DNA of 64,000 bases from an uncultured Sphingobacteriaceae bacterium (GTDB taxonomy: Bacteria > Bacteroidota > Bacteroidia > Sphingobacteriales > Sphingobacteriaceae): the NCBI GenBank assembly GCA_946480915.1, contig CAMLLO010000019.1, positions 18,907-82,906 of the forward strand, in the 5' to 3' direction. Below are positions 7,314 through 17,012 of the stretch, piece after piece (position 1 is the first letter of the stretch; the number at the start of each line of letters is the position of its first letter). A model generated the notes under the pieces. That model was not told where the DNA came from. It searched no databases and was given only the letters and a program-made list of their open reading frames with translations. The position numbers and the translations under genes are program-made.

Positions 7314-9728
7314 CTACTCACTTTTTAAACTTTTTACTGGATTAGACCTGGCGACTCTTAACGCCTGGGAGCTGATTGTAACGAGAGCTATGATAAGCGC
7401 CAAGATACCCCCGGTTGCAAATATCCACCATCGGATTTCAACCCTGTAAGCAAAATCCTGAAGCCACTGGTGCATTAACCACCATCCTATAGGAAAAGCA
7501 AGAACTATGGCTAGACTGATAAGCTTCAAAAAATCTTTTGTTAAAATATAAACGATATTGCGGACACCAGCACCTAATACTTTGCGGATGCTCATTTCCT
7601 TACTGCGCTGGTGGGCGGTATAGGTAATTAAACCCAATAAGCCCAGGCATGCTATTGAAATTGCGAAGAAAGCGAAAACAAGGAATAGTTTACTGACGTG
7701 CTGTTCAGAGATGTATAGGCTGTTATAATCATCATCCATAAAGGAATACATAAACGGTTGGCCAGCCATTTTATCGATGGAGTAATAATTACCTTTAATT
7801 TTTTCGATAAGTTCAGGCAAATTTTTGCCTGACACCCGAAATGCAATACTACCTGTCTCGTGAGAGAGCCTTAGGATAAGTGGTTCTATCTTACTGTGAA
7901 GCGAACCGGCATTAAAATCCCTCATCACGCCTATAATTTTAAGCTTTTCCTGATTTCCATACAAATACTTATTTAAGGGGTCTTTGAATTGCAGCAGTTT
8001 CTCTGCTGTTTCATTTATGATAATTGAAGATGAATCACTGGCAATTTGTGCTGAAAAATTTCGTCCCTTAAGCATCTTCATTCCCAGAGTGGGGATATAA
8101 TCCGCATCCACAAACCAGTTCACTAAACCCATTGCCACATCATCGCCCATTGCAGCGTTTTTTGAAAACAAGAATTTATCATTATTGATGTTAGTCGGCA
8201 AAAATCTGGTCATGGTGGCCGCCTCAACACCGGGTAACTGAAGCACCCTGTCTCTGAATGCTTTGGCATATTTTCCAAGTGGATATGTGTTGTGAATGAT
8301 TAATATTTGTTCCCTGTTATAGCCCAGCTTTTTATTCTGCAAAAAGTTTAACTGCCGGAATACTATCAGGGTGCTTATTATCAAAACGATGGCTGCTGTA
8401 AATTGAAAGACAACCAGAAAATTTCGTAATGTGCTCCTTCTTAGCCCCAAAGCTAATTTCCCTTTTAATACACGCATCGGCCGAAATGAGGACAGGAATA
8501 GTGCAGGGTATATTCCGGCCATTATCCCAATAAACATTCCCGAGAGTATTAAGAATGATAAAACCAGTGGACTATATATCACTTTTAATGTTATTTCTTT
8601 GCCAGAAAGCTGGTTAAAAAAAGGCAATAAAAAAGCCGCGATAAACAGTGCCAAAACCAATGCGATAAAACATGTGATCACTGATTCTATTAGAAACTGA
8701 TATATCAGGAGGAACCTTTGTGACCCTAATACTTTACGAATGCCTATTTCTTTTGCCCGCCCTGCGGAATGTGCAGTTGAAAGGTTTACAAAATTAACAC
8801 AGGCAATAAACACAATTGAAAAAGCTATTACAACAAACAGGTAGATATATTGAATATTTCCCGAGGCTTCTTTTTCATCGGTCACATTGGAGTGCAAATG
8901 AATATCGGTTAATGGAATAGAAGCATAGTTAATGAACTCACCTTTTTTTGCAAGATCTGAGATGGTGAATTTTGTAACCTCTGTCAGTTGAGGTTCTATA
9001 TATTTCTTTGTAAGATCATTCAGATAGTTATCGATAGTAAGGGCAGTTGTACCAGGTTTAACCAGGATATAGGTGACAAAACCGTTTGAAAGCCACCACT
9101 TACCCCTGCTGTCTCTCACCTCAGACATGGGCCGAATGAAATTGTAATGCACATGCGATTGTGCAGGCATGTCTCGGATTACGCCTGTTACGATATAAGT
9201 ATCATGTTCATTAATGGTGAGTGTTTTACCGATAACATTGGTGCTGTTAAAGTATTTTTTTGCCATCCTCTCTGCCATTACGATGGAGCCGGGCCGCTTT
9301 AAAGCTTCCCTGGGGTTGCCCGAAACCATGGGAAGTGTGAACACATCAAACAGGGTAGAATCTGCAAAAACGGCGTTCGGTTCTATAAAAGTTTCAGATC
9401 CTTTTTTTACAGATAATTTACTCCCGCCATTATCTTCAAGTATCCTCACAAATTTTTCAATTTTAGGATATTCTTCAACTAACGCTGGCCCCATAGCGGC
9501 CGGAACTGTTCTTACATGAAGTTCATTGCCGATTTTGGCGTGAAACTCAAGCCGGAATATCCGTTCTGCCCGCTCGTTGTACTTGTCGTAGCTTAACTCA
9601 TCTATTACATAGAAAGCAATCAGCATGCAAACAGCCAATCCCAAGGCTAAACCAATAATATTTAGGAGGGAAACACTTTTGTTTTTCCAGAGATACCTGA
9701 ATGCGGTTTTGAAGTAGTTTTTTAGCAT
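7314..9728 (-). CDS. FtsX-like ABC permease, array member 1
   Basis: 804 residues with the full fused layout: TM1 (about 21-41), periplasmic MacB_PCD domain, three-TM FtsX core (from about residue 290, with KEIGIRKVLGSQ after its first helix), a fifth TM near 430, a second periplasmic domain, and a second FtsX core with KEMSIRKVLGAG. The C-terminus is NPVKSLKSE. One chain thus corresponds to both halves of a MacB/LolCE-like dimer, with cytoplasmic loops that would dock onto an ATPase. It is the last permease of the tandem array, 15 bp downstream of member 2. The gene is intact. The substrate is not predictable. Confidence 0.9.
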   Translation of the reverse strand: MLKNYFKTAFRYLWKNKSVSLLNIIGLALGLAVCMLIAFYVIDELSYDKYNERAERIFRLEFHAKIGNELHVRTVPAAMGPALVEEYPKIEKFVRILEDNGGSKLSVKKGSETFIEPNAVFADSTLFDVFTLPMVSGNPREALKRPGSIVMAERMAKKYFNSTNVIGKTLTINEHDTYIVTGVIRDMPAQSHVHYNFIRPMSEVRDSRGKWWLSNGFVTYILVKPGTTALTIDNYLNDLTKKYIEPQLTEVTKFTISDLAKKGEFINYASIPLTDIHLHSNVTDEKEASGNIQYIYLFVVIAFSIVFIACVNFVNLSTAHSAGRAKEIGIRKVLGSQRFLLIYQFLIESVITCFIALVLALFIAAFLLPFFNQLSGKEITLKVIYSPLVLSFLILSGMFIGIMAGIYPALFLSSFRPMRVLKGKLALGLRRSTLRNFLVVFQFTAAIVLIISTLIVFRQLNFLQNKKLGYNREQILIIHNTYPLGKYAKAFRDRVLQLPGVEAATMTRFLPTNINNDKFLFSKNAAMGDDVAMGLVNWFVDADYIPTLGMKMLKGRNFSAQIASDSSSIIINETAEKLLQFKDPLNKYLYGNQEKLKIIGVMRDFNAGSLHSKIEPLILRLSHETGSIAFRVSGKNLPELIEKIKGNYYSIDKMAGQPFMYSFMDDDYNSLYISEQHVSKLFLVFAFFAISIACLGLLGLITYTAHQRSKEMSIRKVLGAGVRNIVYILTKDFLKLISLAIVLAFPIGWWLMHQWLQDFAYRVEIRWWIFATGGILALIIALVTISSQALRVARSNPVKSLKSE

Positions 9729-9743
9729 TTCATACGAAATTTA

Positions 9744-12113
9744 TCATTCTGTTCTTAAACTTTTAACCGGATTTGCCATAGCAGCCTTCACCGCCTGGAA
9801 ACTTATCGTAGCCAACGCAATTGCAATCGCAACACTTCCTGCCAATGCAAACATCCACCATTGTATTTCTATCCGGTAAGGGAAATTTTGCAGCCATTGA
9901 TGCATTGCCCACCACGACAAAGCCGAAGCAATGACAAGAGCAAATAAAACCAGAACTACAAAATCTTTTGAAAGCATAAAGCCAATCCTGGCAACAGATG
10001 CTCCAAGAACTTTACGGATACCAATTTCTTTTGTGCGTTGCAGGGTAATAAGTGAGATGAGACCCAGTAAACCTAAAGAACTGATGAAGATGGCGATGCC
10101 GGATGCTACCCAAATCAGCTTTTGCTGAAGGCTTTCCTGTTTGTATAAAGCGGCGATTTGTTCGTCGACATATTGATATGTGAACACCTCCTGAGGAAAT
10201 ACCTTCTGATACTCTGCTCCTATCTGCTCTACAGTTTTGTCGGAATTTCCGGATAGCTTAATAGCAATACTGTTGCGTAAGTTATCAGATTCCTCTAAAA
10301 TCACAGTCGGGGCGATAGGTTGCAGTAGGGATGCTACATTGAAGTCTTCTACTATTCCTACAATAACTCCTTTGATATCACCGGCCGATAAGGTATTTCC
10401 GATAATATGTTCGCCCTTCTTAAGTTGAAGCATGGTTGCCATCGTTTCGTTTATCAAGAATTCGGGGACCATACCTTTAGAGCGAATATTTCTTCCTTCG
10501 ACTAAAGTTATTCCGAACGTTTTACAATAAGCAGAATCACCAATGGCGAAACGTGCTGGCCATTTTTCCCAGTCGCGCTTACCGAAAAGCACAGTCGCTC
10601 CTCTCTGACTGTCGCTCGAGGGGGGCTTATTACAGAAACTAAAAGATTTTACGCCTGGTAAGAGTTGCAGCTTCTCGGCCAGCCTGTTTTTTTGCAACTC
10701 TGTGGTTTCGCCCAGTGAAACCGAGATCACTAAATCTCGACTAAACCCTTTATCGGTGTTTTTCAGGTAATTTACTTGCACTACAATAATAATGGTGCAC
10801 ACAATTAAGGTCTGGGCAATTGTATTCTGGAAAACCACCAGTACCTTGCGTCCAATGCCCGTCGACAAGTTGCCCACATTATTTTTCAACGCTTTAAAGA
10901 TATTTATCCGACTAAGAAATAGTGCGGGGTAAATGCCTGTGGCGAGTGTAATGACTATCAGCATCACTGCCAGAAACAAGGCCATATTTACAGGTGATAT
11001 AATGTGTACCGGCTCATGCATAAAAAGGAAATTGTTCGCCAGCGGTAGAAGTGACAATGCCAAAATAATTGCCATAAATGCAGCAAGAGCTGAGGTAATT
11101 AAGGACTCCGCCATAAACTGCGTGAAGAGCTGCTTTGCCGATCCTCCTAATACTTTGCGAGTACCAATTTCGATGCTTCTGCGGGTTTGCTGCGCTACCA
11201 CCAGATTGATGTAATTTATGGTGGCTATGAAAAGAATAAGTGCTCCGATGATAGCCAGCGTAGTTAATAATGATTTTTGTATAGGTCCGCCGTAGTCGGA
11301 ATTGAAATGCATCTCTTTAAGCGGTAAAAGTTTGAAGCCGAAATATTTAGAGCTCTCCCCCATATACTTATTAGCTAAAGTTTGAATTGCCCTTTCTACC
11401 TCTTCTCTTTGGTCAGCACGTTTTAAGGTTACTAAGCCCGAATTGCCGGAGTAAAGGTTGGACCAGTCTGTAAAAAAACTGTCTTCCCATTTTGCCAGCG
11501 GTCTGAAAGAGAGCATAGAAATATACATCTCAGCTTTTAAGTCCGTATTGTGCGGTTTGTCGGCTAGTACACCAATAACTTTCAGTTGCTGCCCGTTTAT
11601 CACTAGAGTGTTGCCGACGGGATTGGACGTTCCGAAATATTTTTCCGCTAGTTTTTCAGTTAAAGCCACCGTGTAAGGCTGATTAAGCATTCGCGGGTTT
11701 CCTTCCAGCCAGGTAAACTCAAGTATTTTGAACCAGTCTGAATCGGCAAATGAAATGTTTTTTTCCTCTTTGAAGCGCTTTCGCGAATCGCCGTTCACGT
11801 CAACTACGTAGCTTTGTTTACTGACAGACAAGGCAGTCTGATCCACCTGCGGAACATCCGTTTTTAAAGCGTTTACAATGGCTACCGATGTTGCTTTGTT
11901 ATGTTCGGTCTTGTTAAAGTAGATATCATAAACCAGCCTGAAAGTTCTGTCTGCGTTTTTATGATAGGTATCAAAACTTAAATGGTAGCTGGTGTAAAGA
12001 TAAATGAGAATACAGCATGCCATACCAAGCGCGAGCCCCGAGATGTTTAGCAGGGAATAGAACTTGCGTTTGATGAGATTCCGCCAGGCGATTTTGAAGT
12101 AATTGTGTAGCAT
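9744..12113 (-). CDS. FtsX-like ABC permease, array member 2
   Basis: 789 residues, same two-halved MacB_PCD/FtsX layout as its neighbours. TM1 is at about 21-41. The coupling motifs after the FtsX helices are IEIGTRKVLGGS (note Thr in place of the usual Ile/Val) and KEIGIRKVLGAS, and the C-terminus is NPVKSLRTE. A 66-bp gap separates it from member 3, the longest gap among members 1-6. The DNA of its first codons is identical over more than 30 bp to that of member 4, a sign of recent duplication or gene conversion between members. It is likely the permease of an envelope exporter with the locus ATPases and TolC protein. Confidence 0.9.
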   Translation of the reverse strand: MLHNYFKIAWRNLIKRKFYSLLNISGLALGMACCILIYLYTSYHLSFDTYHKNADRTFRLVYDIYFNKTEHNKATSVAIVNALKTDVPQVDQTALSVSKQSYVVDVNGDSRKRFKEEKNISFADSDWFKILEFTWLEGNPRMLNQPYTVALTEKLAEKYFGTSNPVGNTLVINGQQLKVIGVLADKPHNTDLKAEMYISMLSFRPLAKWEDSFFTDWSNLYSGNSGLVTLKRADQREEVERAIQTLANKYMGESSKYFGFKLLPLKEMHFNSDYGGPIQKSLLTTLAIIGALILFIATINYINLVVAQQTRRSIEIGTRKVLGGSAKQLFTQFMAESLITSALAAFMAIILALSLLPLANNFLFMHEPVHIISPVNMALFLAVMLIVITLATGIYPALFLSRINIFKALKNNVGNLSTGIGRKVLVVFQNTIAQTLIVCTIIIVVQVNYLKNTDKGFSRDLVISVSLGETTELQKNRLAEKLQLLPGVKSFSFCNKPPSSDSQRGATVLFGKRDWEKWPARFAIGDSAYCKTFGITLVEGRNIRSKGMVPEFLINETMATMLQLKKGEHIIGNTLSAGDIKGVIVGIVEDFNVASLLQPIAPTVILEESDNLRNSIAIKLSGNSDKTVEQIGAEYQKVFPQEVFTYQYVDEQIAALYKQESLQQKLIWVASGIAIFISSLGLLGLISLITLQRTKEIGIRKVLGASVARIGFMLSKDFVVLVLFALVIASALSWWAMHQWLQNFPYRIEIQWWMFALAGSVAIAIALATISFQAVKAAMANPVKSLRTE

Positions 12114-12179
12114 ATCTTTCTGGTGAGTAATTAACTATCAGTTGGTATCGAATTATTAGGCTGATAGCTCGGTGTTCTT

Positions 12180-14588
12180 TTATTCATTTCTTAAACTTTT
12201 AATTGGATTTGCAATCGCTGCTTTGATAGTTTGAAGGATGATTAGCAAAGCAGTTATCGAAGTGAGCGCAGACAGAGCAATTAAAAAAGGTTGTCCCGTC
12301 AGGTCAATTCTGTACACATAATCCTCCAGCCAGCTCTGCATTATCAGATAGGCTACCGGACAAGCGATTATCCCGGCTACCAGGATTACTCCCGAGAACT
12401 CTTTAAGGAAAAGCGAAATTATAGATGAGATAGAGGCTCCTAATACTTTTCTGATCCCAACCTCTTTTGTTCGTTTTTGGATACTTAAAGAGATAAGGCT
12501 GAGGACACCCAACAGCACGATTATGAGACTTAATACGGTTGCAATATAAGCGGCTTTCTTTAACTGAATTTCGGTGCTGTACATGGCCTTTAAAGTTTCG
12601 TCCATAAAAGAAAACTCAAAGGCCGATCCCGGAAGCAGTTTAGACCATTTTGTTTTAATCGCCGAAATTGCCTCTGCAGTATTTACGGGGCTTATTTTAA
12701 AAGACAAAAATCGAAAAGTTTCGGTCTTGCCTATATGCTGAAACGCGATCGGCTGCACGGCTTGCTGCATGGATTCAAAATGAAAATCTTTTACAACACC
12801 GATAACAGTGAATACAGGTGAATCTTCTTCCATTCTTACTTGTTGCCCTATAGCTTCTCCCGCGTTATGCCAGCCCAGAGCCTTTGCCAGTGTCTCGTTT
12901 ATTACGATCTTGGATAAATCGTATTCACTTTTATTGTCGGGAAGAAAGGAACCAGCCATCAGGTGTATGGAGTAAGTATCTGCATAGTTTTCATCCGCGC
13001 CCAAGCGTATTGAGGTTACCGCTTGGGCTGCATTTGAAGATGCCTTGTATAGATTTATTTTTCTTTCATGATTGCCATTCGGGATTTGGTAAGATAACGT
13101 AGCACTTTTTATTTCAGGCATTGCCGCAAACTCATCACGGATGGTCTCCATATGCTCCACTCCTTTTTTTGACCAGTCTCTGGGCACTTGTGCCGAAACA
13201 ATAAAATCTTTGTTATAGCCAAGGTCGCTGTTCAGAAACAGCTTCACCTGGCTTGCAACAATCAAGGCTCCGATAAAAACAATTAATGCAATACAGAACT
13301 GAAATCCTACTAATGCTTTGCGAAGCAGAATATTTTCTTTCGCAGTCTTTAAAACGCCTTTTAACGAATCAACAGACTTTAACGAGGATAGTAAAATAGC
13401 GGGATAAATCCCTGCAAGGACTCCAACAATAAAGACAATAATAAAAGGCACCAAAATATAGCTTGAAGGATAAGAGGAGAGAACCGGAATATCTGTACCC
13501 AATAAACCACTTATGAAAGGCCTGAATAATTGATAGAAAATCAAAGAGAGACCAGCTGATATCGCTACAACCAATATAGATTCGCTGAAGAACTGCAACA
13601 CTAATTGTTTCCTCACCCCTCCCATTACTTTTCTTAAACCTATCTCTTTCATACGGGTAGCCGATCGGCTGATTGTGATGTTGACGAAATTGATAATCGC
13701 CATTAGCAGAATGAAAAATGCTATAAAGGATAAGGTTTGCAGCATCTTTCTTACTGAGCCATTGCCGGAATAATAATCTTCTAAAGGCGCTAGCTCTACT
13801 TTTAGATTTTTTCTGAACTGATTAGGCGTACGTTGCTTTATAAGTTGCGCTATAGGTTCCTCGAGAGCTTTCGGACTTACCCCCTCTTGTAATTCGATAT
13901 AGCTCAGAATGTAAGGGTTAAACCACACATCCATATTCCTTCCGAAAAAGCTCGAGGAGCTTGCTGGAATAAACACTTGATTGTTTTCGCCCCCGAAATA
14001 AGTAACCGAATTCCTTCCGGGTGCTTCCATTACTCCGGTGATGGAAAAATCGTGCTTAGTCCCTGAAAAACTTTCAATACTAAGCGTTTCCCCAATTACA
14101 TCCGTTTTACCAAAATATTTAAGAGCGAGGCCTGACGATATCATAACAGTATAAGGGGCATTGAGAGCAGTTTTTGCATCGCCATGGATTAGCTTAAAAC
14201 CGTACATGGAAAGAATGGTGCTGTCGCCTAGCTGCAGGCTCTCTCTAAAAATTTTATCCCCTTTAGAAACATTTGAGCCTATGCCGTCCCAACGAAAGTA
14301 ATTCGCCACGAGGTTTGGGTACTGCTCCTTTAATGCCTTGGCCAGTGCCCCGACAGTGGTCTGCTCTATCCCCATATTCGGGTCTTTCCATTTACTCTGC
14401 AGGATGTATTGATTTCCTGAATTTTTAAGTTGTTTGTTAACACGCAACTCAGCCCAAACATAACCAGCAATTAGCATAGCCGAAGCCAGCCCGATTGAAA
14501 GCCCAAAAATGTTTATGAAAGCGTATGCCTTGTTTTTCCATAGATTCCGCCAGGCGATTTTAAAGTAATTTTTTAGCATGAGCTTCAA
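12180..14588 (-). CDS. FtsX-like ABC permease, array member 3
   Basis: 802 residues from the first Met. The fourth residue is also Met, and starting there (base 14579) gives the MLKNYFKIAWRN beginning shared by the rest of the array, so the true start may be three codons later. Coupling motifs are KEIGLRKVMGGV and KEVGIRKVLGAS, and the C-terminus is NPIKSLRNE. The first periplasmic domain is more divergent from its neighbours than the membrane parts are, as expected if each copy handles a different substrate. The gap to member 4 is only 1 bp, suggesting translational coupling. Confidence 0.9.
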   Translation of the reverse strand: MKLMLKNYFKIAWRNLWKNKAYAFINIFGLSIGLASAMLIAGYVWAELRVNKQLKNSGNQYILQSKWKDPNMGIEQTTVGALAKALKEQYPNLVANYFRWDGIGSNVSKGDKIFRESLQLGDSTILSMYGFKLIHGDAKTALNAPYTVMISSGLALKYFGKTDVIGETLSIESFSGTKHDFSITGVMEAPGRNSVTYFGGENNQVFIPASSSSFFGRNMDVWFNPYILSYIELQEGVSPKALEEPIAQLIKQRTPNQFRKNLKVELAPLEDYYSGNGSVRKMLQTLSFIAFFILLMAIINFVNITISRSATRMKEIGLRKVMGGVRKQLVLQFFSESILVVAISAGLSLIFYQLFRPFISGLLGTDIPVLSSYPSSYILVPFIIVFIVGVLAGIYPAILLSSLKSVDSLKGVLKTAKENILLRKALVGFQFCIALIVFIGALIVASQVKLFLNSDLGYNKDFIVSAQVPRDWSKKGVEHMETIRDEFAAMPEIKSATLSYQIPNGNHERKINLYKASSNAAQAVTSIRLGADENYADTYSIHLMAGSFLPDNKSEYDLSKIVINETLAKALGWHNAGEAIGQQVRMEEDSPVFTVIGVVKDFHFESMQQAVQPIAFQHIGKTETFRFLSFKISPVNTAEAISAIKTKWSKLLPGSAFEFSFMDETLKAMYSTEIQLKKAAYIATVLSLIIVLLGVLSLISLSIQKRTKEVGIRKVLGASISSIISLFLKEFSGVILVAGIIACPVAYLIMQSWLEDYVYRIDLTGQPFLIALSALTSITALLIILQTIKAAIANPIKSLRNE

Positions 14589-14589
14589 G

Positions 14590-17007
14590 TTATTCGGTTC
14601 TTAAACTTTTAATAGGATTTACCATCGCAGCCTTCAGTGCCTGGTAGCTCACGGTAATCAGAGCAATACTAATTGCGCCCGCTGCGGCAAGCATGAAAAC
14701 CCACCACGATAGTCCTATTCGGTATTCATAGCCATCCAGCCATCCCGAAAGGAAATGCCATGCTATCGGAAATGCGATAAGGCATGAGATACATACGAGC
14801 AGCAAAAATTCCCATGAAAGAAGCCGCCATAAGCTTGCAGCTGAAGCTCCCAGAACTTTCCTAATTCCAATCTCTTTTTTCCGCTGCTCGGCCACGTATG
14901 AAGTTAATCCGAGCAAACCGAGGCACGAAATCAGGATCGCGAGCGACGCAAAAATGGTGGATAGTTTACCAGTACGCTCTTCCATCGCAAATTTTTCTGC
15001 ATACTCCATATCTACAAAAGAATAGCTGAAAGGCAGATCTGGAACCAGGGATTTATAGGTGGCTTCTAGTCGAGAGATTGCATCTGCAACACTCAGAGCC
15101 GGATTTAGCTTCAGGTACATCCAACTGGTGGCGTTATCGTAATTCACCAGGTATACGGTTGGTTGGCTGGAACTGAAAGGAGAATCCATGACCTGGTTCT
15201 TTACCACCCCAATTATCTGAAGTTTTCCTTCGTCCCAGCGGATAAGTTCGCCTACCGGGTGTTTTAGGTTCATGTATTCGGCGGCAGCTTCATTGATAAT
15301 CATACTATACACCGGCCCCAGCTTGCTCGATTCGCTGGTTGAATCCGTGGCAAATTTCCTGGAGAAATCGCGTCCTTCTTTAATCTTCCAGCCCACAGTT
15401 TTTCCGAAGTCGTGCGATACCCAGAAGGTTCCAAAGTTCCATAGCTTGTCTGAAGCTTTGCCCTTCCACTCGAAACCGCCGCTGCGCGACCATATCTCTG
15501 TGATTGGACTGTTGGATAAGGCGAATTCATCGGCTGTGCGATCTGCCTTTAATTTGTCGCCTAAAAGCTTTGCATTCCATCGCAGGGTTTTTGATGCCAG
15601 GCGTATGCCCACCAATCCTCCCGTATCATAGCCCAGAGGACGGTTTTTTGCATGCTGTATCTGCCTGTAAACTACTATGGTTCCGATGATTAATGCTACA
15701 GATATTGTAAATTGAACTACTACTAATGCTTTACGCGGCAGGGAACCAGAACCACCAAAGCGTAAATTGCCTTTCAGGGTCTTCGTTGGATTAAATGCAG
15801 ACAAGTAGAGGGCCGGATAACTGCCTGCAAGCAGACTGGTAAGGAAAATAAAAATGAAGCTGGCCGACCAAAAGTAAGGATTTGTCCATAAAACACTCAT
15901 TTGCTTACCTGCAACCTGGTTAAACCAGGGCATGGTAATTACTACTAATCCTAAGGCAACTATAAAGGCAAGAAGGCTGACAAGGAATGATTCGCACAGA
16001 AACTGAGTCACCAGTTGTTTGCGAGCGGAGCCAACGGCTTTTCTCACTCCCACTTCCTTAGCTCTCTTTTCGCTCTTGGCAGTACTCAAATTCATAAAGT
16101 TGATGCAGGCAAGCAGCAATACAAAGGCGCCGGTGATGGAGAATAGCCACACAAACTGAATCCGTCCTCCAGTGTTAACTCCGTTTTTCCATTCGGAGTA
16201 AAGGTGCCAGCGGTTCATTGGGTGAAGGAAGGTTTTAGAATTAAATCTTTTACTTTCCTCATCCGAATTGTTATGAATAATTTTTTCTATCCGTTTGGAG
16301 ACTGCATCCATGCTTGTGTTATCGGCAATTTGTACATAGATAAGAACCGAGGTATTCTGCCAGTCATTTTTGCTCCTGGCCAGCCAGAGCTCGGTAGTGA
16401 GCAACAAGTCCCAGGGAGCAATAAAGTCGAGTTCTCCAAATTCCGTATTCCCGGGAAGGTCTTGATATACTCCACCAACTTTCGCACTCGTTAAATCATC
16501 AATTTTAACAATTTTGTTGATGGGGTTCGAGGAGCCGAAGAGAGCCTTTGCCATAGATGCGGCAATGATCACCGTGCTGGGATCATTGAGTGCAGAACGA
16601 CTGCCGGATATCATCTCGAGCGATAACATCTGCGGAGCTTCGGCCCCCATGAATCTGCCGCTTTTGGTGATGGTTTGTCCGTTGACAGTGATAAGGTGAC
16701 TTTGCGTTTGGCGCGATAGTACGACATGTTTAAAGCTGCTTCCGTATCTGGTCCTCAGTTCCTGAGCAAGAGGCTGAGGCTTATACGCGGATGTTTTCCA
16801 TTTACCATCCAGTGATCCTGTGCTGTAAACTTGCGCAATCGTATCGTAATTTTTAAAGCTTCGGTTGAATGACAGCTCATCCCATATCCATAAACCTATG
16901 GTGATGGCAACTGCGATGCCAGCCGCTAAGCCGCCGACATTGATCAGGGAGGATACCTTATTTCTGATGAGATTCCGCCAGGCGATTTTGAAGTAATTTT
17001 TTAGCAT
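14590..17007 (-). CDS. FtsX-like ABC permease, array member 4
   Basis: 805 residues. It shares with members 7 and 8 the block ACINFMNLSTA and the following Arg-rich KEVGVRK loop, so these three form a subgroup. The second coupling motif is KEIGIRKVLGAS and the C-terminus NPIKSLRTE. The second periplasmic domain contains an SPITEIWSRSGG stretch resembling SPLTDIWSDGWG of member 8. The gene sits 1 bp from member 3 and 5 bp from member 5, so it is certainly inside one transcription unit. It has the complete eight-TM topology with no sign of damage. Confidence 0.9.
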   Translation of the reverse strand: MLKNYFKIAWRNLIRNKVSSLINVGGLAAGIAVAITIGLWIWDELSFNRSFKNYDTIAQVYSTGSLDGKWKTSAYKPQPLAQELRTRYGSSFKHVVLSRQTQSHLITVNGQTITKSGRFMGAEAPQMLSLEMISGSRSALNDPSTVIIAASMAKALFGSSNPINKIVKIDDLTSAKVGGVYQDLPGNTEFGELDFIAPWDLLLTTELWLARSKNDWQNTSVLIYVQIADNTSMDAVSKRIEKIIHNNSDEESKRFNSKTFLHPMNRWHLYSEWKNGVNTGGRIQFVWLFSITGAFVLLLACINFMNLSTAKSEKRAKEVGVRKAVGSARKQLVTQFLCESFLVSLLAFIVALGLVVITMPWFNQVAGKQMSVLWTNPYFWSASFIFIFLTSLLAGSYPALYLSAFNPTKTLKGNLRFGGSGSLPRKALVVVQFTISVALIIGTIVVYRQIQHAKNRPLGYDTGGLVGIRLASKTLRWNAKLLGDKLKADRTADEFALSNSPITEIWSRSGGFEWKGKASDKLWNFGTFWVSHDFGKTVGWKIKEGRDFSRKFATDSTSESSKLGPVYSMIINEAAAEYMNLKHPVGELIRWDEGKLQIIGVVKNQVMDSPFSSSQPTVYLVNYDNATSWMYLKLNPALSVADAISRLEATYKSLVPDLPFSYSFVDMEYAEKFAMEERTGKLSTIFASLAILISCLGLLGLTSYVAEQRKKEIGIRKVLGASAASLWRLLSWEFLLLVCISCLIAFPIAWHFLSGWLDGYEYRIGLSWWVFMLAAAGAISIALITVSYQALKAAMVNPIKSLRTE

Positions 17008-17012
17008 CTCGA